A stretch of 64,000 bases of DNA. It comes from Dryocosmus kuriphilus (lineage: Eukaryota > Arthropoda > Insecta > Hymenoptera > Cynipidae). This document shows, piece by piece, positions 32,126 to 44,381 of this stretch. Below the pieces are notes generated by a model, which saw nothing but the letters and a program-made list of their open reading frames with translations, was not told the DNA's origin and searched no databases. The translations under genes and the position numbers were made by a program. The stretch lies in assembly GCA_038277395.1 (NCBI GenBank), contig CM076189.1, forward strand, positions 211,770,011 through 211,834,010, read 5' to 3'. Position 1 is the stretch's first letter. Each line of letters starts with the position of its first letter.

Positions 32126-34373
32126 AAAAATATCCGAAGGAATATAAAAAGTAATGTTCCTCTTATTGGTGGCTATTGCATTTGGTGACTTAGCAACCCA
32201 CACTTGTAACTTGTTATTCTATATCAAGAAACTTCTTCGGAATTTCACATTCCCAGAACAAAAGTTTCTCATTTGCATGATCCGCTAAACTTAATTGAAT
32301 TTGTGTCGTGTCAATTTGGGATAGTACGAAACTACCCGATATACTTCGTAGTTGTGATACAATGTAAATGTTTACAAGCTGAATAAAATCGACGGGAATA
32401 AATCGATCCTTAAGTTCCGTATATTTACTTAAGAATTTTTAACAGTTCATGAAACACCCGTTGATGACGTTTGCTGCCATTACCGAATTAAATCACAAAT
32501 TCCTTTTAAAACTCGAGTGCAACAAATTGTTATACATGTAGCGGCTCTTAATGAAAATCAAATACACTTTAAAATTTATGCGGAAATTCACTTTACTTAT
32601 TATTACGCTCGTGGATTGAAATATTCTTCAAGAAATATTCATGAGTCTATTCATAAGGAAGCATTTTATTTCATAAAAGTATCCATATAGCTTCTCAATC
32701 AATATATTTCCGCGAATATTTATAATTGAGTATTGGAAATATGTATAGAGCTGACTGTATAATGCAAATAAATTTTCTCATAACTATATAAATGTATTCG
32801 ACTCGTTTTCCAAGCAGAATATTGAATTTTTTATTAAAAATCTGACCCCAAGGCACTCAATATGTGAGAAATGACGATGGGAATCTGTAGACTGGGTATG
32901 TTTTGTCTTTCATTTTACCCTGACGTATCAGAGTGACGTATAGCAGTTTTCTATTCTTAGCTTTTATAGAGCACCTGTGGCATGTAAGTCGTTAATCTTG
33001 AGCATTAAAGTTTTATTTTCATATGAATTTTCTGATGTAAATTTCATCACATTTTTCACTGAATTTCATTTTTTACAACTCATATACATCATATGAACCT
33101 TTAAAAAATTATTGTGAATGAAATAATAGCTTCAAATAGCCTACGAAGCCGTTAAGTTATTATGGACACCAACGAACAGGTTTTCCGAAAGAATGTTTTA
33201 TAATTTCAAGAATTTCAGGATTATCGTTGATGGTATCATTTAAAAAAAAAGATATTATTTTTTATGGAAAAATTTGAAAGATACAAAAATTACTTATTCA
33301 AAAAAATGTTTTCTTCCCAATACTGTTATGAATGTTTGCAAATTTAATATGCATGTTATGTACTTTTATGTATTAAATCCCAAAACTCAAAGTATATGAA
33401 GTCATCATTTCAAGATTGTATATTAAGTTTCATATACTGCATATTAATCATTTGTTTAAAAAGTTATATAATTCCACTTTACACAAATTAAAAATACTTT
33501 TGTCAGTAATTTTCGATTCTAAACAACGAAAGATGACATTTTCTGCTATTTGAAAAAAAATTACACAAATTGCACTGGTTTTTAAGTGGAAATGTTCAAG
33601 TAAACGAATAATTAAGAAACATGACCTATAAGCAGCTGGACTCATGATAAAATTCTAACATTTAGAGTGAATTTTGGAAAATATTTCACCCGTAGGTTGC
33701 ACTTTCATTATAAATAACAATTCAGTCGACGAACTTCAGGTTATTATTTTAGTTTTTAATATTTGACAAGATTTGAAGGCATCAATGGATCTTTGAGTTT
33801 TCATGCACTCTGTTTAACAAACTTTAATATAAATATATATTAATTCTACAAATGATGGTATATTAAATTTAATTGATATTAATATACTAAATTTAATGCC
33901 TTTACTAAGATGTGTATTAAATTTCGATCAGATTTTCGTAACAGTGAAGTTACGTAAGGAGCGAACGTATGAAATTACTCCATTAAATTCAACTAATCTT
34001 AAATAATGATAATAAATATTCAATCACATCAAAATTAAATGCTTTTATTCACTTAAAGTATAAAATATCGCATACAATCATTTCTTATAATTTATTATCG
34101 TTTATCATAGCCTAAGACAGCCTTATTTTTACAAAACAAACACACATCTCATGCAGTAAATCATTACATAAATTGTTTTGAAAATATTTTACACTTATTA
34201 TTAGATCCAAAATTCGAATTTTTAAATTTAATCATTGGTTTTTAAAACATCGCAGTCCAATAAATTATTTTCTAACTATAAAAATATATGAAACATCTGA
34301 GTGTTCAGAAGCTCAAGAAGAATAGAAATTATCATGTTTTTAAAATAATTTTCCGCAGGCAGACAAATATTTC
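32126..34373. other. AT-rich intergenic DNA, nothing recognised
   Basis: No coding region, repeat array or inverted repeat stands out. It lies downstream of the 3' exon of the KEN-box gene (minus strand), so part may be 3' untranslated sequence. Confidence 0.4.
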
Positions 34374-37300
34374 CTAATTACTGTCAGAATCGCTGGAATC
34401 ACTGTAATCGCTGGAATCGCTTGAAGTGGAGAACGCTGAAAAATAGCTGCTACCAGAACAGCAATCTGAACAAGAGCAGCTGCTGCTATCATAATTTGAT
34501 TCACAATCTGACCAGTGTGAATTTTCCGAATCCCAAGAAGTCTCCGAATCAGAATCGGGATTTGACTTAAGACCAACTGTGAAAAATTGAGAACAATTCT
34601 AATTAGAAATGATTAAATGATGATGCCACAGGATATCTTCAAGCGCAAATTTCTTTGTATATTGAAATTTTTTCTCTAATTAATCTCGATTTGCACTTGC
34701 ATTTTACAGAAAAACATTTAGAGACAATATTTTTATGAAGTTGAAAGTGTCCAAATAATACAAAGAGTTGCGTTTTATAAGAGAAATTTTTTAGAATTTT
34801 TTAAGAAATAATGGGAAAAATCTACTAGAAACTAAATTTTCTGGCTCTTAAAAGCATACACTTTTACAAAATTTATAAGTAATTACAATTTTTTACAAAA
34901 AATGACGAATTTCATACTGTTGTACTTATTATTTTATTTATTCAATTTTATTGTAACAATACATTTCAACCAGGGGTAGTGAAAATTTTTAAAATTTTTA
35001 TTGTTATAAAATTTTATAACTAATTTGAACTTCAAACGTTAAATCTGATATTAAGAAGATGGTTTTAAGGTTATACTCTACATACATTAAACCTCAAAAT
35101 TCATGAATCCTGGTAATGATTTATAAAATCGATGAAAATAAACCCCTTGTTACCCGTACAGCACACGATATCCTGAGGATATCCAGTTTACGTCCAATTA
35201 ACGTCTAGAAATAACCTGGATGTCCTGGGGATATCCAATGGATGATATCCCTGCTTAAAATGACGGATACAACCCGGATAAGAACCGGGTAGAAGTCGGT
35301 TCTTATCCGACTCTACTGGGATTATACCCGGTTTTTGTCCCCGGTTTGGATCCGAGTTATACTCAGGTCCTATCCGGCATGATATAATATTTATATCCGA
35401 TTACTATATGCATCTTATCCGGGACCTTTAAGGTTTTTATCGGGGTTATACCCGGTTTCTATCTGACATGATATAGTATTTATTTCCGGTTTCTATACGG
35501 ATCTTATCCAGGACCTTTAAGGTTTTTATCGGGGTTATACCCGGGTTCTATCCGGCATGTTATAATATTTATATCCAGTTTCTATAGGGGTCTTATCCGG
35601 GACCTTCAGGATTTTTATCCGGTTTATAACCGGGTCCTATCCGGCATAAGATAATATTTTTTCCCGGTTTCTATAGGGGTCTTATCCGGGACCTTTAGGA
35701 TTTTTATCCGGTTCATAACCGGGTTCTATCCGGGATGAGATAATATTTATTTTCGGTTTCTATAGGGGTCTTATCCGGTTCTTCAAAAGTTCAAAACGCT
35801 TGTATCCGGTACCGGTATATATATGTGCTGTGAAGCACCAAAAAAAGGATCGACGACGATCAAACAGATGTAATATCTTTTCAATATAACAATGGTGAAA
35901 AATTGTGGCTAACTTATAACTCCGACGATCGATTCCTATTGTGAGACAATAATCCCTATTCCCTGCGATCCTAGCGGAAGTGACCTGAACTACCAAGACA
36001 ATCACGAGCGTGAAGACCCTTATAGGAATAGGATAGAAAACGGAGAACAGAAAACGGCCTTATAGAGACCGGATAGGATCCGGGTAGAAACCTATTTTCG
36101 TATTTTAATTTCTGGTCCCATTTGCCAAATAGGAACCGGGTAGGACCGGGTAGCAGATGCACTTTCACTTAATGATTCACAAGTCGCCAGGTGTCTTATA
36201 GAGACGGATAGGATCCGGGTAGAAACCTATTTTCGTATTTTAATTTCTGGTCCCATTTGCCAGATAGGAACCGGGTAGGACCGGGTAGCCGGTGCATTTT
36301 TACTTAATGATTCACAAGTCGCTAGGTGCCCTTATAGAGAACGGATAGGATCCGGGTAGACACCTATTTTTGTATTTAATTTCTGGTTCCATTTGCCAGA
36401 CAGGAACCGGGTAGGACCGGGTAGAATATTTTTACAACTTATTTTCTGTTACCAGATAGATCCCGCAAATTTAAATTAGTGACCAGATAAAATCCGGATA
36501 GAACCGGGTAAAAACCGATTGGGCATGTATCCGGTTTCTTTCCGGTTTCTTCTCGGTTTCTACCTGACATTTTAAGCAGGAATACCAACAAATATCCTTG
36601 TAGGGGGAAATTTTCATATCGCTTGAATGTCCAGAGGACATCACCGGATATCCTTTAGATATCTAACAGATGTAACAAATATTAATATTTGGACAACCCG
36701 ATAAAATCATCTGGATATCATTCCATATCTGCTAAATATCCTAGACAATTTTCTTGGTAGAATATCGTTAAGATATCTATTAGACATCGGTAATACCTAA
36801 GATTAATAATTGTAATACTTTAAGCCCTCAAATGTCATTCGATTTTTTTTTGACATATCCGCCAGTGAAAACAAACGTGAATTGTCAGATGTAACTCAAG
36901 TTCAAAGGTATGAATGATTTACATTTACTAATTTTAATTAATGTGCGCGAAAATAAATATGAAAGATAACAGCAATTTAAATCGAACTCACTTTTAGTTA
37001 TTTAATATGAGTCAATTGCCCCCTTACGAAAAAGTATGATAGGAAAAAATGACAGGCATATTTTTTTGTGTCATTTTTTTCGCGATGAGAGAAAAAATTA
37101 CAGGCAAAAAATGACAAGCGGAAAATAAGAGGCCGGTATTTTCAATTACAGTTTGTAGTGCTAATCATCAAACAAACTAGTAATCATAAAGTTTTTAAAA
37201 TATCAAAGACTTTTTTCAAAAGTGTGCAACGTAGCAATCATTAATCCAGTTACTTTTATTTATGCCAATCATTAAGCGTTAAAATAAATTGATGTTCATT

Positions 37301-40300
37301 AATCAATTAATTTTGTTCTTATTAATGTCAGTAATTACCATCACATTCTGTGACGCTGTTCAAAATTTCTCAACTGAAATGCATTTTCTTTAAAAGTCGA
37401 CAGAACGAGAAACATTTATCTAGTATATAAAAAATCCATTTTAGTCATTTCTCCTGTTGTCGCGAAAAAAGACACAAAAAAATGAAAGGTCTGTTATTTT
37501 TTTTCCTGGCATACTTTTTCATACGAGACACAATAGAGATTTTATTTGTAAACATAACCTTCAATGCATTTCAAGTTATGTAAAAGGTAGGGGGACAGTT
37601 TTCCCAAAAAAGGTTTCCCAAGAATTTTTTTTCCCAAATATCGTTTTTCCCAATGATTTTCCCAAAGCACATTTTTCCAAAAATATATAATAAAGCGTTC
37701 TAATACTTTTTCTATGCCTGCCTTCACTTTCAACATTCGCTTGTTTATCAACATGAGGTTACATGCTCAGTTGACATTTGGAAATTGCCGTTCTTGACAC
37801 TAAATTATTGTTGTGCCTTCAAAATTTTACGTAAATTATGGCGACTGAATATACCATTGTACATTTTTAACTTATTAATGCAAATAACATCCCTCAACCC
37901 CTTTTCCAGCTGGTTAATAATATTTTTAACTTATGGATGAATCGCCTAAGCCCTTACCTGGAAGGAGAATCTATAATCTATATTTATATATTTTGGGAAA
38001 AACGGTATTTGGGAAAATAAATCGTTGGGAAAACTTTTTTGGGAAAACTGTCTACCAATCCTAAAAAAATATCAAAGTGAAAGAGACCTATGTCTATAGA
38101 CTTTAACCTAAAAGGTCTACATTATTTGGGGAGAATTTTTCTAAATTTTTTTTTCTCGAGAAGAAATTTACTTTTGAAGCAATTTTTAAGTCGACAATTT
38201 TCAAAAATCTATTTAATGAAAAATGATGTTTGTTTCATTATTATTGCTACTTATTTGAGATAATTTCATTATTACTGACGTAAGTGCGAACGCAGAAAGG
38301 TTGGAGGAGTTCACTTAAAAATTCTGCGATTTATAATAACTCGGTGAAATCAGAAAGGAAAGGCTGCAAATTTTAAAGCAGAAATCTAAGTATACTTTAG
38401 AAAAAATAATTGTTTGGATTAAAATTATTTATGAAAAAAAATTTATTTAGATATTTATGTTTTATCTTTAATACTGTATGTAACAGCTGCAATTCTCATG
38501 CAATTTTAATGATCAATAGCTGATTTTATTTTTTCAATCGATTCTGTACAACTCTAATTATGTCAAATTTATTTAACAAATATATTTATATTATGTTATG
38601 TAATATATAATATTTATATTATAAGAGTTATACTATTTTTGTAAACTATTTAAAAAAAATAATTTTAGTTTTAATAAAAACCAATTAAATACACTTATCA
38701 GTCTATTTTTGTGGATTTTCGAGATCATTTTAAAAACTCTCAATTTTGAAGTGGACTGGTAGACGATTGAGAGCATATCGTACCCTTTAAGAAAAACAAT
38801 ACTTATTATTTACAAATTATTTTTTTTCTACAGAAAAATACGGAGTATGTATCTGACTATCATAAAGGTGACATTGTTTAAGATTTTATGGGGAATCCTA
38901 AATATTTTGAATAATGTTTCAAGCCAAAATTTTCTTAGTAAAGTTTTAGTAAACAATAATTTAAAATTAATAAATAAGGGTTGTTTTTTGTTCCACTTAA
39001 AAAGTGGGAAGAATAAGTTAGGTAAAATATAATTTAAAACTGAATATTTTAATCAAATCAAAGTAAATTTGGACGAACAGAATTAACAATGATAAATTTT
39101 ATCAAACTCACGGTGGTGTTTGAATGCAGGATTGGAGTCTAATCCTGATTCTGTCAAGTATTTCGAAGTATACACGCTCAATTTTTCCACTGCTTCTACC
39201 ACTTTCTTCTCATAACGAATTTCCTTCATTTTTTTTTTTAAGCTCTCGTTTGATTTCGTAAAATGTTTTCATCTTTTTCGGTTTCTCGCATTTATTTTCT
39301 TCTGAAAAAAAGAAAAATATCAATTCCTAAAATTATAAATAAAAACATTAATTAAAGGTCAAATAGGTAATTTTAAATTTGGTGTTAAAAGTATACATTC
39401 TTTTACACAAAAGCTTTTTAAATGTTTTCAACATATCATTATTAGAATCCACTTTACATTAATAGAAAAGAAATTTAATAAAATACCATACAAAGCCGAA
39501 GCAGAACGCGCTTTCACAAGTGGATTTTTTTTAGAGTTATTGTTTTCCTTTTCGAATAAATATGGACTTTCCATTACTTCTGTTGACGCATGCTTCTCAA
39601 AACTTTTATCTTGAAAATTACACTCGTCGTTTTTTAAATCGGCGTAAACTAAGTTCAATTTTTTGAAAATTGACTGATCGATATTTTCCAATGTGATAGA
39701 TCTTTTTAATTCACTCTCCTCCAGTTGTTTTTAATAAATAACAAATACGCTTCTTTGTCATCCACATTAAATGGAGATTTTTTTACCTCCTCTGAGTCAC
39801 TATCATTATTCTTAGTCACTTCTGTTGACGAGCTTTCTCCATCGACAAAATATTCAGCATTTTTGTTCCCGGCTGCTTCATTTCTCTTATTCTTCGATTT
39901 TTTACTCTTAGTTTTTTCATTTCCTGCATTTCCTTCAATCCCAGATTTCGATGTTTTGTCTTCACCTTCTTTGAGGAACATAGTCTTCTCTGCTCGAGTT
40001 TTCTTCTCTTTAAGTTCAGTTTTCTTTTTTTTACAATCCTTTTCGTCAATCTCTGGAATATCCTTTATCTTGTCTATATTTTTTGTATGTGATCTTAATA
40101 TTCTACGATGTGTTACATTCTCAATGATATCGTCATTATTTTTTAAAACCTTTCTAGTTTTCTTTAAAACCTTTCTCTTTTTCTCCCCTTCTGGAAGGTT
40201 TGACGACTTCTCTGCAGTTTGAATATTATCTTTCTCCTTAATTGAATTTTTCTTCTCTTTCGGTTGGACCTGCCATCTTGATTTATGCTTTGGATTCTCA

Positions 40301-40972
40301 TTTCTCCCATTAGATTCTTTAACAGAATCATTAGTGACAGTATTCAATACTTTTTCACCCTTTTTTGTTCTCCTTTTCTTTGTATGTGCTTCCTCCGTAA
40401 CGTTTTCAATATCCTGAGATATTGCTCTGTTTTCTTTCTCGGCTAACACACGTGTGACCTTTGATTTTCTCCCTTTTTTTCTGACGTCATCTGAGCGTGA
40501 ATGTATCGTGTTCGTTGCATCTATTAGAATCGGTTGACGATGCTCATTTTCTATTGTATTCTTGCGTTTAATTTTTTTCTTAATCGTACCTGTTGATTTC
40601 TCTATCAGCTCGGAATCTTTCTCGATCGTGAGAGGTTTGTTTTGTTCCATATCATCAGGAGGACCAATGTTTTCTTTATTTGCTCCAGTTTTCGATATTC
40701 TGCGTCGCTTAGCTCCTGTAATCGTATCTTTTGTCCCCTTTCTCGTCATAATTTATATTCCGGTCTTTCAAAGTGTTTTTCTTTCTCATAATCTTGCTTT
40801 GAAAATTCTCAGGGATCCGAAGAAACTCCTTCGTTGATTTCAATTGGTCAATATTTTTCAAAAGATCTACAACCTTCGTTTCCTTCACATCCAGTGCGAT
40901 TCTGAAAGCTGTGCACTCATCTTCGTGAAATGGCTGTTTTCGCACGTGGCTTGCACCAACTTTGGAATTCAT
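34374..40972 (-). CDS. Lysine-rich, KEN-box protein gene with Ser/Asp/Cys-rich tail (frame broken at homopolymers)
   Basis: Coding segments: 40972-39487, 39301-39112 and 34576-34374. Junctions fit: donor GTATTT/acceptor TTTTTTTCAG, then donor GTGAGT/acceptor TTTTTCACAG, all in phase 1. Start ATG at 40972 (MNSKVGASHVRK); the exon opens at 41006 after TTTATTACAG. The product is about 625 residues if three one-base indels are allowed, at a G-run (~40732), an A-run (~39730) and an A11 run (~39236). It is very Lys/Arg/Glu-rich with nuclear-localisation-like patches. It carries two KEN boxes, KENIGPP (~residue 99) and AEKENR (~179), which are recognition signs of the APC/C ubiquitin ligase. The last exon is a Ser/Asp tract with cysteines (SNPDSDSETSWDSE). 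This suggests a cell-cycle or chromatin protein; the family is not recognised. Confidence 0.6.
35160..36800. repeat. GATATCC-rich host repeat around the 35.25-36.58 kb element
   Basis: Both flanks of the TIR element carry short words such as GGATATCC, CCTGAGGATATCC and GATATCC-AAT (35160-35250) and GGATATCC, AGATATCT and GATATCA (36581-36800). This suggests one older repeat split by the insertion. Confidence 0.5.
35250..36580. mobile_element. TIR element carrying 89-bp and ~136-bp tandem arrays
   Basis: Inverted ends CCCTGCTTAAAATGACGG (left) and CCTGCTTAAAATGTCAGG (right, inverted). Inside, five units of exactly 89 bp start at 35371, 35460, 35549, 35638 and 35727 (TATCCGGCATGATATAATAT type). 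A second array of ~136-bp units is anchored on GGATCCGGGTAG at 36076, 36211 and 36348. Both arrays are built from CCGGTT/AACCGG words. No coding capacity, so it is non-autonomous. It lies in the last intron of the KEN-box gene. Confidence 0.8.
37588..38056. mobile_element. MITE with GACAGTTTTCCCAAAAAAG ends
   Basis: About 70-bp inverted arms: GACAGTTTTCCCAAAAAAGG, TTTCCCAA and CCCAAATA-CGTTTTTCCCAA appear at the left and, inverted, at the right. The loop (~37700-37990) has no frame. It lies in the same intron. Confidence 0.8.
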
Positions 40973-42229
40973 GACCTCTTTCAGAAATCGCCACGAAAAA
41001 CAGCGCCTGTAATAAATTTTATTCTGCAAACTCTAGTGTATTGTTTAAAAATAATTTTAAGAAATGCAATTTACTAATTTATCAACAGAAAGCGTAAAAA
41101 AGATTCATGGAACAACAAAGCATTATTAAAATTATAAAAAATATGATTGCAAGTAACAATTTTTAACTGAAAGTCTTTAAAAATTGAACAATGTTATATA
41201 GTATATTAAAAATTAAAAAGTTAATTTGAAGCCCTGAGTAGTGAATAATTTTAAATGGTAAACATAAATATGAATTATTTAACACTGAATGTGTTTTAAA
41301 GTCATTGTCGAAATTTAAATTAAACAATTTAAACATATGTAATAGAGTCACTTTATTCACTTTATTCATTTTCACGCTTTTAAACTGAAAAAAATGTTTA
41401 ATTTGTATCTTTCAAAAGTAAATAATTTCCATAAAAAAACAAATTTAGCCAGAAGCATTAAAAATGTTCAAAAATTCTTAAAAAAACAGTTAAAAAATAT
41501 TAACGGTAAAACTGAAAAACTGGATAATATTGAAAATTCAAAGAATTACCGTATAAAAAATTTCTATTAGGAAGCATCAAAAAATGAAAAAAAACGTTGT
41601 ATCCAAAAATACTATTGATAAGAGAAATGAATGTTTACAACACGGCGTTCAGAAATTCCCACAATTTAGATTACTCGCTCAAAGTTGAACAATTTTGTGT
41701 TCAAAATCGTAAAATGTACCTTGAAATGTATTTTTTAAAATGTATCTTGAAGCTAATAATTGTAAGTAGTGTAAAAGCCTAGTAAAATGTGTTTGTTTTG
41801 CTTTAAAAATTTAACAAAATTGTTCATAACCACATTAGAAATAAATATATTATTTATATTTACTCCTTATCAATTGCAATATCAATTTTTGAATGAACTA
41901 ATATTAAACGATAATAACATATAGGTACTTTTTCATTATAAAAATAGGTACTTATGTTTCAATATTTAAAAATGTATTACTTTATACATATCACTATTCA
42001 CTTCATAAAAATGACTATCGATTAAATTCATTAAAAATAAATAATAAACAGTCTTATATTGACAACAAAAATTTACTGACATTTTCTATTTAATGAAAAT
42101 TAATGAATTTATATACGAATACCACCTTGGTTGAGTGAAAATTAAATTTTCATACTGTCACAATATTGCCAATAATGGATTTTTATATTAGTTTATAATT
42201 AAAATTTATAATAAAACCTAATTACTTAC

Positions 42230-42330
42230 CCACATGCAAGTTTTAAAACGCAGCAAAATAAGAATTTCCTTCTATTTTAAAAGAGTTTATTATTATCAAC
42301 TTGCTAACTCAAACACTCGAATCTCACTGA
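42230..42330 (-). other. Candidate non-coding first exon of the KEN-box gene
   Basis: The minus strand reads TCAGTGAGATTCGAG (initiator-like TCAGT near 42330) and, about 100 bases on, ends CATGTGG before a perfect GTAAGT donor at 42229. Joined to the acceptor at 41007 it leaves no ATG in the main frame upstream, so it would be leader. An upstream ATG (ATGTGG) would open a short separate frame. Evidence is splice and initiator signals only. Confidence 0.35.
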
Positions 42331-44300
42331 GCCTCAGGAGTAATCACAATGTGTTTACTCACAGAAAGGTTACTGAACATTTGAAGACAATTTCAAACAA
42401 ATATTTAGATTAGGAATCTCTCAATTTTATAATTTGGGTACTTAAATTCAAATATTATTTAGCAATTTAATTTGTAACGAATTATATTATTATTTCTTAA
42501 TAATATAACAACAAAACTTTTCAGTTATAACAAAAAATATTCTTAGCTCTTTTAAAGATTGGTTATCACAAAATTTTATAAAAAATACAATAATTTCCCT
42601 AGAGCTCCTTTTCTTTTCAGTTTGCAAATAAAATGAAGAAATTTCTTTCACAGGATTCAGTGGTTATTATTTCACTTCATCCTCAAGTCGTCAAGCATAT
42701 ATGAAAATATGAGTCTAAGCATGTACACAAAAAAAAAATGTTTCGAAGACAAGAAAACATGCAAAATATCTTGTCAGTGATCACAGAACTTGAGTTTGTT
42801 TTCTTCAATCAGTTCTGAAAGCTCACAAATATGCAGAATATTAAAAAAAAATATTGACGTTCGGTTGCAAATGAGGAAATATTTCTCAGTATAGGAGACT
42901 CTACTAAAATCAAGTGCATTCTTCGCATTTTTAGTCATTCCTCTTGCGTATTTTTGTGCTTTTGTTTATTCAATTACTAATTTAGACGTAAAATGGGAAA
43001 TTCTGAAATTTTCATAAAAACAGAGAGCTGTAGTTAAATGTAACATAGTGAAATTTCAAAAAAATGAGAAATCGGACAAATGAGCATATGAATCATATAC
43101 AATAATTATGATTTTACTTTTCAAGGAATAGAAATAATATTTTTTACCGAATTAATAAACTTTAATAAATTATAAACTATTTGGAGGGTAATTCTTGGGA
43201 ATTTTCGCTTTAAAAAAAATTCCCAACTTGATAATAAATAGAACAATGCTCTAAACCCACAATGGGATATTCATTGAAAGCTGACGTCACCGATTAAGAA
43301 TTGCGATTACGGAAAACCCACAGAACGTCTTGAATAACAGGAGTTGCTTGGAAAAAAAAACAAATCAGGATTAAAAATACATATCATAAAAAGATTTCCT
43401 GAAAACTTCGATTCAAGTAACATCGATCGGAAGATATATCCGAATTATATAAAAAAATACCTCATTAAACTACTTTTGGTATGAAGAAACATGTCGAATT
43501 ATCAACTGTATAATAAAATATTTTCAATAAATAGTAAGCATTTAATTTATCCCTGTTTTACTAGGAATGGTGGTCGACCATTTCGCCATTTTGGTGCCAA
43601 TAATCAAAACTAGGAAGAACACATGTGAAAACGTGATTTTTAAAGTTAAAATGAGTTAAATATTATTTAAGTTAGAAAAATGGGAATTTTTGCAGGTCAC
43701 GTCATATTTTACGGTAAAATAAGTGCCCTACTGTCGAAACAAAATGTCAGGAAAATGTCAGGCAAAAATGTCAGAGCAAATTCAGTCATTTCTGAGGCAC
43801 TATTTGAAAGATTTCGTATCGACAGAATGTCTGGTCCTTTTTAGAGTCGTTTATATCGCTTTATGGTGGTTCCATACCTGCAATCGACAAAATATCTTTT
43901 GAAAACTATAAAAGCTTTGTATGCTTTTCATAAATAAATTAAATAAATTTAAACATTTATAAATAAACACATAAAACGAAATTTATTACAAAATTTAAAA
44001 TAAATTCAAATAATATATAAATAAAAATTAGACGTCAATATTATAAAACAATTCGGTGATTGCTTTTAGCTGCTTTTAGTTTACTGCATTTTCTTTTGTA
44101 AAAAAATTCAGGAATCTAACAACAATTTAATTCTAAAGTAGAAAGACTATATCTTTTTTTTAGCAACTTAATTAAAATTTTGCTTTTATCAAATCTCAAT
44201 ATACTACACAGAATATATTACCACACAAAATAAAAGTTTAAGGTTAGGTAATTGATCAGGTTTACAATCTTTACAATTTACAAAATACATTTAATGTGGT

Positions 44301-44304
<4 letters not shown>
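42331..44304. other. AT-rich DNA, nothing recognised
   Basis: No gene or repeat family was identified. The region lies upstream of the candidate first exon of the KEN-box gene and may hold its regulatory sequence. Confidence 0.4.

Positions 44305-44375
<71 letters not shown>
44305..44375. repeat. (TA)n microsatellite
   Basis: About 35 perfect TA repeats followed by TATGTATATGTATG. Confidence 0.95.

Positions 44376-44381
<6 letters not shown>

Noticed and set aside
34340..34576. Minus-strand frame reading MVLSQIPILIRRLL and on
   Set aside because: A different frame of the same stretch gives the Ser/Asp/Cys-rich exon that fits acceptor, phase and stop with the upstream exon. The hydrophobic frame is a shadow.
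39725..40222. Plus-strand Ser/Phe-rich frame of 165 residues
   Set aside because: It is the antisense of the lysine-rich coding region; such frames arise because Lys/Glu codons reverse to Phe/Ser/Leu.
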